A DNA stretch of 64,000 nt from Nitrospirillum amazonense. Lineage in GTDB: Bacteria > Pseudomonadota > Alphaproteobacteria > Azospirillales > Azospirillaceae. The stretch covers positions 124,001 through 188,000 of the forward strand of contig NZ_VITN01000002.1 in NCBI RefSeq assembly GCF_007828045.1, written 5' to 3'. Below, piece after piece: positions 47,650 to 56,679 of the stretch. A program made the translations under genes and the position numbers. The notes beneath the pieces were generated by a model. That model was not told where the DNA came from and did no database searches. It saw nothing but the letters and a program-made list of their open reading frames with translations. The first letter of the stretch is position 1; every line of letters starts with the position of its first letter.

Positions 47650-48608
47650 GGCGCAGTACCCTTGACGCCGCCCGATGGCGGGGGCAGCAGCGCCAGGAAG
47701 CGAGGGCCGTCACCAACCTTGATGCGGCCGAGTTCCCGCTGCCCGGCGATGTCGACGACCGACACGTCAGCCGAAAACCAGTTGGCGACATAGGCCCGGC
47801 CGCCGCTGTCCGCCACGACACCTTCCGGGTAGAGACCCACCGGAACCTGGGCCTCCTGCGTCAGGTGCGCGGCGTCGATGACGACCAGGCTGTTGCCATG
47901 CTGACTGGTGACCAGGACATGAGCGCCATCCGGTGTCACCGCCACGCCATAGGGCATGCGGCCAGCCGGCATGCGCGTCGTCCGCGTCAGCGTGGCGGTG
48001 TCCACCACCGCCATGTCGTCGCTGCGGACGTTGACGACATAGAGGGTGCGCCTATCCGGCGACAGGGCCAGGGCGTAGGGGCCATCCCCCGTGGGCACGG
48101 TGGCCAGGACGCGCATGTCGTCCGCCGCCAGCACCGTGACATCGCCGCTTTCACGGCCGGCGACGTAGAGACGGCCGCCGCCCAGCACCACGCCCGCCGG
48201 GCTGCCGCCCACCGCCGCCGTGGCCACCACCCGGCCGCTTGCGGCGTCGAGCTTGATCACGCGATCCTTGGACCAGTCGGAAACGTAAATGAAGCGGCTG
48301 TCCGCAGCGATTCCAAAGGGCTGGCCCGGCACCGGCATGGTTCGCTGTACCGAGCCGGTCGCCCGGTCCAGCACGGCGACGTGGCCGCCATCGGGGAAAG
48401 CCACGTAAATCGCCATCCCATCCGGCGACAGGGCGATCCCTGCCGGCGCCTTCCCGACCGGGTGGGCGGTGACGACATCATCCCCAGCCTCCAGCAGGCT
48501 GAGGGTGCCCGCATCCTGGCTGACCACCGCGATCCGCTCCCCCGCCCGGAGCGGGCCCGCCACCAGCGACAGGACCGCGGCCAACAGCGATAGACGCTGG
48601 CGGATCAT
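47646..48608 (-). CDS. YVTN-type beta-propeller protein in mxa operon
   Basis: The 320-residue protein has a signal peptide (to about residue 22) and seven or so repeats of the YVTN kind, for example PAGIALSPDGMAIYVAFPDG, PYALALSPDRRTLYVVNVRS, PYGVAVTPDGAHVLVTSQHG. It resembles the PQQ-dependent-catabolism-associated beta-propeller proteins and should fold as a periplasmic propeller. Role in methanol oxidation is not established; a chaperone or sensor for the dehydrogenase is possible. It starts 1 nt after mxaD stops and occupies the mxaE position. Confidence 0.85.
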   Translation of the reverse strand: MIRQRLSLLAAVLSLVAGPLRAGERIAVVSQDAGTLSLLEAGDDVVTAHPVGKAPAGIALSPDGMAIYVAFPDGGHVAVLDRATGSVQRTMPVPGQPFGIAADSRFIYVSDWSKDRVIKLDAASGRVVATAAVGGSPAGVVLGGGRLYVAGRESGDVTVLAADDMRVLATVPTGDGPYALALSPDRRTLYVVNVRSDDMAVVDTATLTRTTRMPAGRMPYGVAVTPDGAHVLVTSQHGNSLVVIDAAHLTQEAQVPVGLYPEGVVADSGGRAYVANWFSADVSVVDIAGQRELGRIKVGDGPRFLALLPPPSGGVKGTAP

Positions 48609-48609
48609 C

Positions 48610-49137
48610 TCAGCTTTTCCCTTCGGCCTTGGCCTTGATGCCCTGCAACCCGGCCTTGAACAGCTGGCTCAGCGCGGTCTTCGCCGCCTCGTCGTTCAAT
48701 TCGTCCGGGGGTTCGTTGCCCGTGTCGCCGCGGTAGACGCGGGCGTACCACTGCACGTGGGTGGTGCCCTGCGCGCCCGGCGTCACCACCAGGGTCGCGG
48801 AGTAGGAACTGGCGGGCAGCGCCTTCAGGTTCGGGGCCAGCATGCGGTAGGTGTAGGTCATGCGGGCGGGGTCGTATTCGTCCACCTCTTCCTCGATCTT
48901 CTCACCGTTCTTCAGGGTCATGACCCGCTTCTTGTTGCTACCTTCACTGGCCTTGACCTCCGCATCCCATTTGGCGATGCCGGCGAAGTCGCCGGCCACG
49001 GCCCAAACGGCGGCGGGGGATGCCTTGATCTCCACCGTCTCATCCACCTTTTGTGGCGTCGGGCCATGGGCCCCCGCGCTGTGGGCCAGCAGAACCCCGG
49101 CAACCAGAACCAGGGGGAAAAGAAGCGTGCGTTTCAT
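48610..49137 (-). CDS. mxaD: MxaD, periplasmic SRPBCC protein
   Basis: The 175-residue protein has a signal peptide (residues about 1-23, ending SAGAHG) and an SRPBCC/polyketide-cyclase-type domain (VDETVEIKASPAAVWAVAGD, FAGIAKWDAEVKASEG, SSYSATLVVTP). MxaD helps methanol dehydrogenase pass electrons to cytochrome cL. The ATG at 49137 overlaps the mxaL stop by 4 nt; the frame extends further up into mxaL but the signal peptide marks this start. Confidence 0.9.
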   Translation of the reverse strand: MKRTLLFPLVLVAGVLLAHSAGAHGPTPQKVDETVEIKASPAAVWAVAGDFAGIAKWDAEVKASEGSNKKRVMTLKNGEKIEEEVDEYDPARMTYTYRMLAPNLKALPASSYSATLVVTPGAQGTTHVQWYARVYRGDTGNEPPDELNDEAAKTALSQLFKAGLQGIKAKAEGKS

Positions 49138-50147
49138 GACCACCTTCCAACTGCTTTGATGAAACCGGGAACCGTGGGCCGCCAACCCCGCACCGGGATC
49201 AGACCGTAAGCCGCCAGCAAGGCCGCCAGCGCGCCCGCGCCCGGCACCCAACGGACATCGGCGAGGGCCGGGCTGGGACGCGGCGTGGCGGTGGCCAACA
49301 GGGCGCGGGCCAAGTGCCGGCCATCCTCCAGGTGCGTGTAGGTCAGGCCGGTGCCCCCGGCCAGGCCCCGCAAATAGGGTTCACGTACCGATGACAGATG
49401 CTCCGTCCCCGTGGGGATGCCGGACCCAAAGGGCGCGTTGCGGGCCTGATAGCCGGGGCGGCTTTCGGCATCAGGGGACGGCGCGCCGAAATGGTTCTCA
49501 TGCTGCACATCGTTCACGCCCCAGAAGCCGACCTCGTTGCCCCGGTCGTCGAACTTAGGAATGGGCGCGAGGCTGTAGCCGCCGGCGCCGACAATCACGC
49601 CGCGCACCGCCCCTGGCTTCCCATCGAAAACCGGCCCCCCGGACAAGGGCAAGGGCGGCGTCTCCTGACCGTCGGTGATGAACATCAGGTCGCTGTCCAG
49701 GCCCTGGGCCATGGCGATGGCGCCATACAGGCCCTCGGCGATATGGCTGTCCCCCTCCCACCCCTCCCGCCAATCAAGGGCGTCGGCGGCCCCTTCCACG
49801 GCGCCATAGTCGCGGCAGACGTCCACAGGCTCGAACAACAGAAAGGGCACACGCTCGCTGAACAAGGCCAAGCCCACGCGGCTGGGGCATGGCAGACGGC
49901 CCAGCAGATCGCGCACCGCCTCCTTGGCGACGGCCAAGCGGCTGACGGGCGCGCCGTCCCGCCCGTAATCACGGGTGTTCATGCTGCCGGTGATGTCCAC
50001 CACCACCAGCACCCGCACACCGTCGCGCGTGATGGGTAAGCGGGGCAGTGCGACGGCGGCGATGGCCAGAACAAGGGCGGTGACCAGGGCCAAGGTGCGC
50101 GGGTCGCGGACGTTGCGGCGGATCAGCCCGGCGAAGGGAGCCATCAT
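49134..50147 (-). CDS. mxaL: MxaL, VWA-domain membrane protein
   Basis: The 337-residue protein has an N-terminal membrane helix (LALVTALVLAIAAVALPRLP), a VWA domain with MIDAS motif DITGS (VLVVVDITGSMNTRDYG), and a C-terminal helix. MxaL, with MxaA, MxaC and MxaK, is needed to load calcium into methanol dehydrogenase. It begins inside the mxaK stop (ATGA) at an ATG-ATG pair. Confidence 0.9.
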   Translation of the reverse strand: MMAPFAGLIRRNVRDPRTLALVTALVLAIAAVALPRLPITRDGVRVLVVVDITGSMNTRDYGRDGAPVSRLAVAKEAVRDLLGRLPCPSRVGLALFSERVPFLLFEPVDVCRDYGAVEGAADALDWREGWEGDSHIAEGLYGAIAMAQGLDSDLMFITDGQETPPLPLSGGPVFDGKPGAVRGVIVGAGGYSLAPIPKFDDRGNEVGFWGVNDVQHENHFGAPSPDAESRPGYQARNAPFGSGIPTGTEHLSSVREPYLRGLAGGTGLTYTHLEDGRHLARALLATATPRPSPALADVRWVPGAGALAALLAAYGLIPVRGWRPTVPGFIKAVGRWS

Positions 50148-50698
50148 GGCCCACCCCGCGGCGTGCCGGGGATGTCCGTCCACAGGCGCTTGCGGTCCAC
50201 CTGGCCGGTATCGCCCACCGTGCGCTCGAAGGCCGGGAAGTCGCGGATCAGGCGGGATGCCACATCCAGGTTGAACTTGGCGTCCCAATCATCGGGCGCC
50301 AAGGTCAAGGCGCGGCGATACTCCTGGCGCGCCAATACGACGAAGGGGCCGGCGGCGTCGACCTTGCCCTGGGTGATCAGGTCCAGCCCCCGGCGCAGCC
50401 AGGCGTTGGCCAGGTTGTAGTGGGCGTCGTCGCGCAGCCGCGGATCGGCACGGCCGTCCAGCGCTTCCGCCAGCGGCTGGGCCTCGGTCAAGCGATCCTG
50501 GCGGATCAGGAACTCCATGCGCGCCAGAACCACGGGCGGCGGCGCGTCCGCCGCCACGGCCACGTCGCGGTTTGCCTTCAGCGCGGCGATGGCACGGTTG
50601 CCCGCTGAGAGGTGCAGCGCCCAGACAGCGGCCGAGAGCGCCGCCACGGTCAGAGCGATGGGCAGGCCGGTGAGGACAAGGGAGAACGCGTGCCTCAT
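50144..50698 (-). CDS. mxaK: MxaK, membrane-anchored TPR-like protein
   Basis: The 184-residue protein has one N-terminal membrane helix (LVLTGLPIALTVAALSAAVW) and helical repeats (RLRDDAHYNLANAWLRRGLD, ARQEYRRALTLAPDDWDAKF), including the NLDVASRL motif typical of BatB/C-like and MxaK proteins. It belongs to the MxaACKL calcium-insertion group. It begins in the mxaC stop (4-nt overlap) and ends in the mxaL start. Confidence 0.9.
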   Translation of the reverse strand: MRHAFSLVLTGLPIALTVAALSAAVWALHLSAGNRAIAALKANRDVAVAADAPPPVVLARMEFLIRQDRLTEAQPLAEALDGRADPRLRDDAHYNLANAWLRRGLDLITQGKVDAAGPFVVLARQEYRRALTLAPDDWDAKFNLDVASRLIRDFPAFERTVGDTGQVDRKRLWTDIPGTPRGGP

Positions 50699-51723
50699 GT
50701 CGCCCTCCCCCGCGCTGGCGGCGCAACGAAAACGGAACGGGACGGCGCCAGGCGCGCCTCCACCAACTTGGCGGCCAGCAACAGCAACAGGGGCAGGCCT
50801 GCCGAGGCGTAGGCCCAGCCGGTCAGATCGCGGCGGGGCAGCCGTTCCGTATAGGTGATGGGGTAGCGTTCCAGGGCATCGACTTGGCGGATCGCCTCCT
50901 CCACCTGCTGGGGGCTTTCCGCCTGGAAGGCGCGGTAGGGAATGCCCAGGGTCTGGAAATAGCGATGCAGGAAACGCTCCGGCATGGCCTGGGGCGTGTT
51001 TTCATCCGGGCCGGGCTCATCGAACAGGCCCTTGGATCCGGCGGTACGCAGGAACAGGAAATAGAGATCGGCGCGATAGCGGGCGAAAAGGGCCCGCAAC
51101 TGGTCCTGCGCATGCGGGTCGATGACGGCACCACCGTCGGAAACCAACAGGATGACATGGTGCTCGTCCGGACGGTCCGCGGCGAACATGGACAGCGCCA
51201 TGCCAAGGCCGCGCGCGATGTTGGTGAAGTCCAGCCCACGCCGGTCGCTGGCGTTCACCGCGGCCAGCACCGCGTCCTGGTGGTCGGTCAGGGGCAGCAC
51301 CAGCATGGGGGCGGTGGAAAAGGCGGCGACGCCGAACAGGTCATGCGGCCGACGGCCGATGAAGTCGCGCAGCAGGCGCTTGGTGGCCGACGCCTTGGAC
51401 TCCTCCGTCCCCGCCGGCGTCCGGCCGGCGAAGGTGTCGTTCATGCTGCCACTGCGGTCCAGCAGCAACACCACCTGGGCGCCAGTGCCGGTCCGGCTGA
51501 TCAGCCGGCCCCCATGATAGGGGCTGGACAAGGCCGTGACGATCAGGGCGACGGCCAGCGTGCCGGCGATGCGCAGCCCACCCCGCAGCCCGGCGGACAG
51601 CCGGTCGGCGGGCACGAGTATAAGGGCGCCGATGGCGATGCGCCGGTGCGGACTGCTCAACCAGGGAACCAGCGCCAGCGGCAGCAGGGCCAACACCCAA
51701 GGATGATCGATGCCCAGGGTCAT
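50695..51723 (-). CDS. mxaC: MxaC, VWA-domain membrane protein (BatA-like)
   Basis: The 342-residue protein has two N-terminal membrane helices (WVLALLPLALVPWL; GTLAVALIVTALSS), a VWA domain with the MIDAS motif DRSGS (VVLLLDRSGSMNDTF) and GRRPHDLFGVAAFST, and a C-terminal helix. It is part of the calcium-insertion machinery of methanol dehydrogenase. It overlaps mxaA by 4 nt at its start. Confidence 0.92.
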   Translation of the reverse strand: MTLGIDHPWVLALLPLALVPWLSSPHRRIAIGALILVPADRLSAGLRGGLRIAGTLAVALIVTALSSPYHGGRLISRTGTGAQVVLLLDRSGSMNDTFAGRTPAGTEESKASATKRLLRDFIGRRPHDLFGVAAFSTAPMLVLPLTDHQDAVLAAVNASDRRGLDFTNIARGLGMALSMFAADRPDEHHVILLVSDGGAVIDPHAQDQLRALFARYRADLYFLFLRTAGSKGLFDEPGPDENTPQAMPERFLHRYFQTLGIPYRAFQAESPQQVEEAIRQVDALERYPITYTERLPRRDLTGWAYASAGLPLLLLLAAKLVEARLAPSRSVFVAPPARGRAT

Positions 51724-52643
51724 GGCCGCCCCCGCTCGGCGGCGGCCAGGGACCGGCCAAGCCCCTGCACGTCCTTGAACGGCAGCTGGTGTCGCGCCCG
51801 CGCCGGCGCGCTGCCGAAAAACGCCTGGCGGGATGCCTGGAAGAAGGTCTCCAGGCCCGCCCGCAACGGCGCGAAAAGGGGGTGGCGGTCGAGGAAGGCG
51901 GGCAGGTCGTCGGCCAGGACGCGGCGACCGTCGGCGCCATCCAGCGCGCGATGCAGGATCAGCAGCGCCTCAAGATACCCCGCCTCCGTCTCCCCCCTTG
52001 CCCCCAGACGACGCAGATGGCGGGCGGCGACCGCGAAATCCCGGGCGGCCCGGCGGCGGAAGGGGCCCCAGGCGCGATGATAGGCCAGGGGTAACAGCGC
52101 CAGGATGGCCGCCACCATCAACCCACCGGCCACCATCCGCCAGCGTCCCGCATCCAGGAGAGGCGCAAGCCGGTCGGCCTGTAAATAGGCCTTGGGATCT
52201 TCCTGTACGGGTGGCGCCACCTCGCGCAGGGGGGAGACGCCGATGGTCCAGGACGGCACGTCCACGTCCCGCGACACCCCATCCCCCAGGAGACGCACGG
52301 GGAAACCAGGAATTTCCAGTCGCCGCGCATCCAGCGCCACATAGAAATTCTGGTAGACCAGATGCAGGACGACGGCTTGGCCCTGCCGCGTCAGGGTGAT
52401 GCCGCGCAGGTCCAGCCAGTAGGTCACCGGGCCCGGCGCCGGCAGGGAGGCGGGGTCGAGCCTGGCACCGCCGGGCAGGGGGACAAGGACATCGGCGCGG
52501 ACCAGATCGCCGGTGAAAAAGCCGATGTCCCGCTCCGCCCGCACGGTCACGGCCTGGCCATCGCCCGCCGCCGGCTGAGCCTGTGCCGCGCCGACCCGCA
52601 GGGCCAGCAAGACCATCCCGGCGACAAGGATGCGGGGGCCCAT
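51720..52643 (-). CDS. mxaA: MxaA
   Basis: The 307-residue protein has a signal peptide (residues about 1-22), a periplasmic beta-rich region (VTVRAERDIGFFTGDLVRAD, YWLDLRGITL), one membrane helix (WRMVAGGLMVAAILALLPLA) and a cytoplasmic helical end. MxaA is required for calcium incorporation in MDH. Its place between the DUF58 gene (mxaS, 3 nt away) and mxaC is the conserved order. Confidence 0.9.
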   Translation of the reverse strand: MGPRILVAGMVLLALRVGAAQAQPAAGDGQAVTVRAERDIGFFTGDLVRADVLVPLPGGARLDPASLPAPGPVTYWLDLRGITLTRQGQAVVLHLVYQNFYVALDARRLEIPGFPVRLLGDGVSRDVDVPSWTIGVSPLREVAPPVQEDPKAYLQADRLAPLLDAGRWRMVAGGLMVAAILALLPLAYHRAWGPFRRRAARDFAVAARHLRRLGARGETEAGYLEALLILHRALDGADGRRVLADDLPAFLDRHPLFAPLRAGLETFFQASRQAFFGSAPARARHQLPFKDVQGLGRSLAAAERGRP

Positions 52644-52646
52644 GGT

Positions 52647-53528
52647 TCACGCCTCCAGCAAGACGCGGGAGAATTCATCCGGGTCCAGCCGGTCGGTCAC
52701 CGTCAGCGGCACGCGGCCATGGCGGGCGGCGAGTTGGCGAAGGGCGGCCAGGCGGTCGGCCTCCTGGGCCAGCCACCGCCGTTTCAGCGACGGGCGCATG
52801 AACACCAGACGCCGGCCACCGCTTTCCAGGTCGGCCAGGTCCAGCAATCCCCAATCGGGCAGGTCCACCCCTTCCGTGGAATCGCGGATGACGACGGGCA
52901 CGACGTCATGCATGGCCAAGCCCTCGAACACCCGATGCAGCAACTCCAGCGGCAGCAGGAAATCGGAGATGAGGAAGACCATCTTGCGGGCGCTGGCCAG
53001 ATAGGGCACCGCCTCAAGCAGGCCCCCCGCCCCCCTTTCCGGCCCTGGCCCCATCCCCGTCCCTGGCCCGCCCCACCGCGACGGCGCCAGCAGCACCGCC
53101 ACATCGGCGGCAACGCCCCGCCGGGCGGTGGCGGGCAGGAAGCAATCCCGCCGCAGGACGGCGCCGCAGCCGATCAGGCCGAAGCGGTCGCCGATGCGCG
53201 TGGCCGACCGGGCCAGCGCGACACACAAGTCCCGCGCCACCGCCGCCTTCATGGCATGCCCCTGGTAGCGCAAGGAGGCTGAGAGATCGACCAAGGCATA
53301 GACATCGATGGAGGCCCGCTGGCGAAAGCGGCGGACCATGACGGTGTCGAAGGGATCCAGCGCCGTGGCCCGCACGTCGATGCGGCGAGCGTCGGGATGG
53401 GCGGCGAAGGGCACCAGATCGCGGAAAGTCCCCAGCCCCCCCACCTGCCGGCTGGGATGGGCGCCGGCGCGCCGTCCGGTGATGGGCCCGCGGGGCCGGT
53501 AGTGGATTTCCAGGCCGTCGGACCTCAT
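52647..53528 (-). CDS. mxaS: MxaS, DUF58 protein
   Basis: The 293-residue protein is a DUF58/VWA-like protein with LEIHYRPRGPITGRRAGAHP, RASIDVYALVDLSASLRYQG (degenerate MIDAS DLSAS) and VFLISDFLLPLELL. DUF58 proteins work with MoxR AAA ATPases. ATG at 53528 lies in the mxaR stop (ATGA). Confidence 0.92.
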   Translation of the reverse strand: MRSDGLEIHYRPRGPITGRRAGAHPSRQVGGLGTFRDLVPFAAHPDARRIDVRATALDPFDTVMVRRFRQRASIDVYALVDLSASLRYQGHAMKAAVARDLCVALARSATRIGDRFGLIGCGAVLRRDCFLPATARRGVAADVAVLLAPSRWGGPGTGMGPGPERGAGGLLEAVPYLASARKMVFLISDFLLPLELLHRVFEGLAMHDVVPVVIRDSTEGVDLPDWGLLDLADLESGGRRLVFMRPSLKRRWLAQEADRLAALRQLAARHGRVPLTVTDRLDPDEFSRVLLEA

Positions 53529-54556
53529 GGTGCGGACACCGTCGCCAGGACGGCGGCGCACAGGTCGCGGACGATGCTTTCCCGCCGCAGTTCATAGACC
53601 GGATCCAGGAAGAGGCGATGCGCCATGGTTTCAACGAAGACGTCGCGCACGTCCTCCGGCACCAGCATGTCGCGCCCCTCCAGCCAGGCGCGTACCCGCG
53701 CGGCGCGCACCAGGAAGGCCACGCCCCGCGGGCTGGCTCCCCCTTGGACCAGGCGGTCCATATCGATGCCCGAAAGCGCGACGCCGGCGGCGGCGGGATG
53801 GACGATGGCGTCCCACAGGCGGGCGACATAGTCCTGCACGGCCGCGCTGGTATGGATGGCCTGCTGCACCCGGGCGGCGGCGGCCTCCAGCCCACGGTGG
53901 TCAAGGACGGGCGCGGCAATGCCATCCAGGAGCCGGTCCACGTCATGGAAACGGGGATCGAAAATCAGGTGGCGCCGCGCCTCCAGATCCGTGGGCGCTT
54001 CCACCGGGATTTCCATGAGGAAGCGGTCACGCGCCGCCGCCGGCAGTTCAAAGGTCTCCTCCTTCTCCACCCGGTTGCGGTCCGCATAGACCTGAAGGAA
54101 GGGGAACTGGAACGTGCGGTTGAAGGCCGTGACCGAGCGCTCCGCCATCAGGCGCAGCAACAGGGCATGGACCTGAGGCCGGGCGCGGTTGATCTCATTG
54201 AAGAAGAAGATGGAAAGGTCGTCGGCCTTGGCCAGCAGCGCCGAGAGCTCCACCCGTGGGCGGCCGTCCTCATGGATGAAGGTGTGATAGAGCAGGTCAC
54301 CTGGCATCATGTCCACCGTGCCCTCCATCCGCTCATAGGCGCCGCCCAGAGCGCGGCCGAAGGCCCGCAATAGCGTGGTCTTGCCCACGCCGACATCGCC
54401 CACCAACAAGACGTGCCCCCGCGCGAAAATGGAGATCGTGACCAACCGGATGGCGCGCGCCTGGCCCACCACCACTTGGCCCACGGCGGCCTCCAGGGCG
54501 TTCGCCGCCAGCCGCAGGTCGTTCAACGTCACAGCGTTGGATGCCATGTCTTTCAT
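53525..54556 (-). CDS. mxaR: MxaR, MoxR-type AAA ATPase
   Basis: The 343-residue protein has Walker A GDVGVGKTT (residues about 54-62), Walker B IFFFNEINRA, sensor residues in LPAAARDRFLMEIPV, and the C-terminal lid with ASPRGVAFLVRAARVRAWLE. MoxR/MxaR is the ATPase that drives assembly of active methanol dehydrogenase with MxaS, A, C, K and L. It begins 156 nt after mxaI, the only long gap in the distal operon apart from that after mxaF, and this gap holds a hairpin. Confidence 0.95.
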   Translation of the reverse strand: MKDMASNAVTLNDLRLAANALEAAVGQVVVGQARAIRLVTISIFARGHVLLVGDVGVGKTTLLRAFGRALGGAYERMEGTVDMMPGDLLYHTFIHEDGRPRVELSALLAKADDLSIFFFNEINRARPQVHALLLRLMAERSVTAFNRTFQFPFLQVYADRNRVEKEETFELPAAARDRFLMEIPVEAPTDLEARRHLIFDPRFHDVDRLLDGIAAPVLDHRGLEAAAARVQQAIHTSAAVQDYVARLWDAIVHPAAAGVALSGIDMDRLVQGGASPRGVAFLVRAARVRAWLEGRDMLVPEDVRDVFVETMAHRLFLDPVYELRRESIVRDLCAAVLATVSAP

Positions 54557-54621
54557 GAGCGCCGTTTTCAGTGAAGGCCATCAAGCCCGCGACTTCACCG
54601 ACAATTCCCGACGGAAAGGTC

Positions 54622-54650
54622 GGCCCGGATGGATCAAGGCCACCCGGGCC
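54622..54650 (-). promoter_or_regulatory. Hairpin between mxaI and mxaR
   Basis: GGCCCGG (54622-54628) pairs with CCGGGCC (54644-54650), extended after one mismatch by TGG/CCA. There is no T-run. A second small stem (CCGAC/GTCGG, 54608-54623) overlaps its lower end. It may end part of the transcripts or protect mxaFJGI mRNA from 3' decay. Confidence 0.5.
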
Positions 54651-54712
54651 GCCGCGACGAAAAGCGGAAGTCCCAGGGTAAAAATCGGTACTCAGATGAA
54701 ACAGCGGCACGT

Positions 54713-55003
54713 TCAATCGTTCGGGATCTTGTCCACGTCGTAAATGAACTTGCCGGTCTTCTTGAAGTACGCGACACGCTTGGCGTTCCGCGCCTCCATC
54801 TCCCGTTCGGACTGGTCCTGCTTGGCCAATTCCTTGGGGTCATGCTTGGGGTCATACTTGGAGCCCGCGATCACCGCTGGGAAGCCGGGCTTCGGCTCCC
54901 AGCAGTTGCCAGGCTCCTTGCAATGGGTGCCGTCGTAGGCGAAGGCCGGGGCGGCGAGGCCCAGACCCGCAGCCATGGCCAGCACCGCGACAGTATTTTT
55001 CAT
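54713..55003 (-). CDS. mxaI: MxaI, methanol dehydrogenase beta subunit
   Basis: The 96-residue protein has a signal peptide (residues about 1-22, ending APAFA) and the small, Lys-rich mature beta subunit: YDGTHCKEPGNCWEPKPGFP, with the disulphide Cys pair, and GSKYDPKHDPKELAKQ, then KKTGKFIYDVDKI. It wraps around MxaF in the alpha2-beta2 enzyme in the periplasm. It is a marker of the calcium MxaF enzyme, since XoxF systems usually lack it. GGAGG lies 5 nt before ATG at 55003, a strong start. Confidence 0.97.
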   Translation of the reverse strand: MKNTVAVLAMAAGLGLAAPAFAYDGTHCKEPGNCWEPKPGFPAVIAGSKYDPKHDPKELAKQDQSEREMEARNAKRVAYFKKTGKFIYDVDKIPND

Positions 55004-55031
55004 GGTTTCCTCCGTTGCTGTGGGCGACACG

Positions 55032-55637
55032 TCAGCGGACGTGCGTCTTGTCCGCTGCACACATCCCCGGCGCGTCTTCCGGGAATTTCTCCCCGACCTT
55101 GAAAGGTCGGAAATTTTTCTTCTGGGCATCGGTCAGCCACGGGGCGTGCTTCACGTCATCCTTGTAAAGGTGACGCACCCAGGCCATGACCTTCAGTATT
55201 TCATCCAGGGTCAAATCATAGTGAGGTCCCATCTGGGCGCGCGCGCCGCCGAAAATGGTCTCGAATAATCCCTGGTCCGTCTCATTCTTCGGGTAAGTCC
55301 AGTAATCGTCGTTGAGACCTGGACCGATCTTGCCCTCGCCCACATGGCCATGGCAGCCGGAGCAGGCCTCAAGATAAATGACCTCCCCCTTCTTCAGGCA
55401 GCTCTTGTCCTCCAGGTAGGGGTCGACGCCGGTTTGAAAGAACTTCCTCACACCCGGCGTATCGCGCCCCTCCTCCTGCGCCATCGACAGATCCAGGGGC
55501 TCGCCCGTGTCGGTGTTGCGCAGGTCCAGGCTGGTGGGCGGCAGGCTGGCGGCGGCACGCGCGCTGGTCCACCAGGCGCCGCCGGCCGCCACGCCGGCAC
55601 AGGTGAGCAAGGTAAGGCTGACGAACAACTTCTTCAT
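55032..55637 (-). CDS. mxaG: MxaG, cytochrome cL
   Basis: The 201-residue protein has a signal peptide and a single haem site CSGCH ([20 protein letters not shown]), with a likely Met ligand in [11 protein letters not shown]. The body shows [17 protein letters not shown] and [15 protein letters not shown], typical of cytochrome cL, the specific electron acceptor of methanol dehydrogenase. It lies 28 nt upstream of mxaI. Confidence 0.96.
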   Translation of the reverse strand: MKKLFVSLTLLTCAGVAAGGAWWTSARAAASLPPTSLDLRNTDTGEPLDLSMAQEEGRDTPGVRKFFQTGVDPYLEDKSCLKKGEVIYLEACSGCHGHVGEGKIGPGLNDDYWTYPKNETDQGLFETIFGGARAQMGPHYDLTLDEILKVMAWVRHLYKDDVKHAPWLTDAQKKNFRPFKVGEKFPEDAPGMCAADKTHVR

Positions 55638-55677
55638 GACGCATCCCGATTTCGATGAACCCCATTGAGGCCAGCGC

Positions 55678-56565
55678 TCAGTTGGCGGCCTGGACCAGCG
55701 GTATTCCCTCCTCCGCCAGGATGGCCGCGATCTGTGGGCGGGCCTTGGCCAGCGCGGCGTTCAGGGCGGCCAGCAACTCGGTGTCGCCCTGGCGGACGCC
55801 CATGGACTGGTCATAGGTCTGGGGCAGCTTCTGTCCATCGCCACGGCTGGCATCGTCCCTGACCGGCGTCATCCGCAGGGTGGGGTCGGCCTTGACGTAG
55901 CGGGCGATGGTGGGCCCAAAGGCCACGGCCAGATCAGCCCCGCCGCTCCGCACCTCCCCCGCCATGCGCTCCGGCGCGATTTGGACGTATTCGTTCCGGG
56001 GGGAGCGAAAGCCCACCAGGGAATAGAGGTAGGACATGTTGTCGTTATAGCGGTCCACCTGCTTCAGCATCGCCTCGCTGGGGGACCCGAACTCCACCAC
56101 GATGTGCCCGACCTTGCGGATGGCCGGATCATTCCAGGAATGAACGTCCAGGTGCTTGTCCTGGCGGGTGACGAAAACGTAGCCGGTGCGATAGTAGGGG
56201 ACGGTGGTCAGCACGCGCGGGTCGCTGGCATCCAGACCGACGACAACGTCGCACTTCTTCTTGTCCAGCCAATCGCGCACCAGGTAGATCGCCGGCTTGT
56301 CGGCATAGACGAAGACCGGCTGGCGACCCATCGCCTGGGCGACGGTGGTGGCGATCTTATTCTCGAAGCCGGACCCGTCGGCGGCGGAGTACGGCAGTTC
56401 CTTGGCACTGGCGCAGATGCGCAGGGTGGGCTGGGGAGTTCCCGGCGCGACGGCGGGACCGGCGCCGGCCGCAGCGGCGGCGGGGACCAGCAAGACGCTA
56501 ACGGTCAGCAGACCACACGCGGCCAGGGTACGGACTGTCATGGACGGGGACACGGATTTGGACAT
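55678..56565 (-). CDS. mxaJ: MxaJ, periplasmic binding-protein-like
   Basis: The 295-residue protein has a signal peptide ([20 protein letters not shown] region) and a type 3 solute-binding fold ([57 protein letters not shown]). MxaJ is an accessory protein of methanol dehydrogenase assembly. ATG at 56565 is preferred over a TTG 12 nt upstream. It is 40 nt upstream of mxaG and 114 nt downstream of mxaF. Confidence 0.94.
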   Translation of the reverse strand: MSKSVSPSMTVRTLAACGLLTVSVLLVPAAAAAGAGPAVAPGTPQPTLRICASAKELPYSAADGSGFENKIATTVAQAMGRQPVFVYADKPAIYLVRDWLDKKKCDVVVGLDASDPRVLTTVPYYRTGYVFVTRQDKHLDVHSWNDPAIRKVGHIVVEFGSPSEAMLKQVDRYNDNMSYLYSLVGFRSPRNEYVQIAPERMAGEVRSGGADLAVAFGPTIARYVKADPTLRMTPVRDDASRGDGQKLPQTYDQSMGVRQGDTELLAALNAALAKARPQIAAILAEEGIPLVQAAN

Positions 56566-56621
56566 GGCGATCACCAACGACGATGACGGGGGGTGCGAAG
56601 GGGCCTCCCCGGCCCGACCGG

Positions 56622-56646
56622 CACCGTCCCGGGGGGCGGGACGGTG
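56622..56646 (-). promoter_or_regulatory. Hairpin between mxaF and mxaJ
   Basis: CACCGTCCC (56622-56630) pairs perfectly with GGGACGGTG (56638-56646) around a G-rich 7-nt loop. There is no T-run, so a leaky terminator or a 3' mRNA stabiliser that raises mxaF over the later genes is likely. Confidence 0.55.
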
Positions 56647-56679
56647 TCAGCGGACCGGGGGAGCGGGGCTGGGAAGCGC

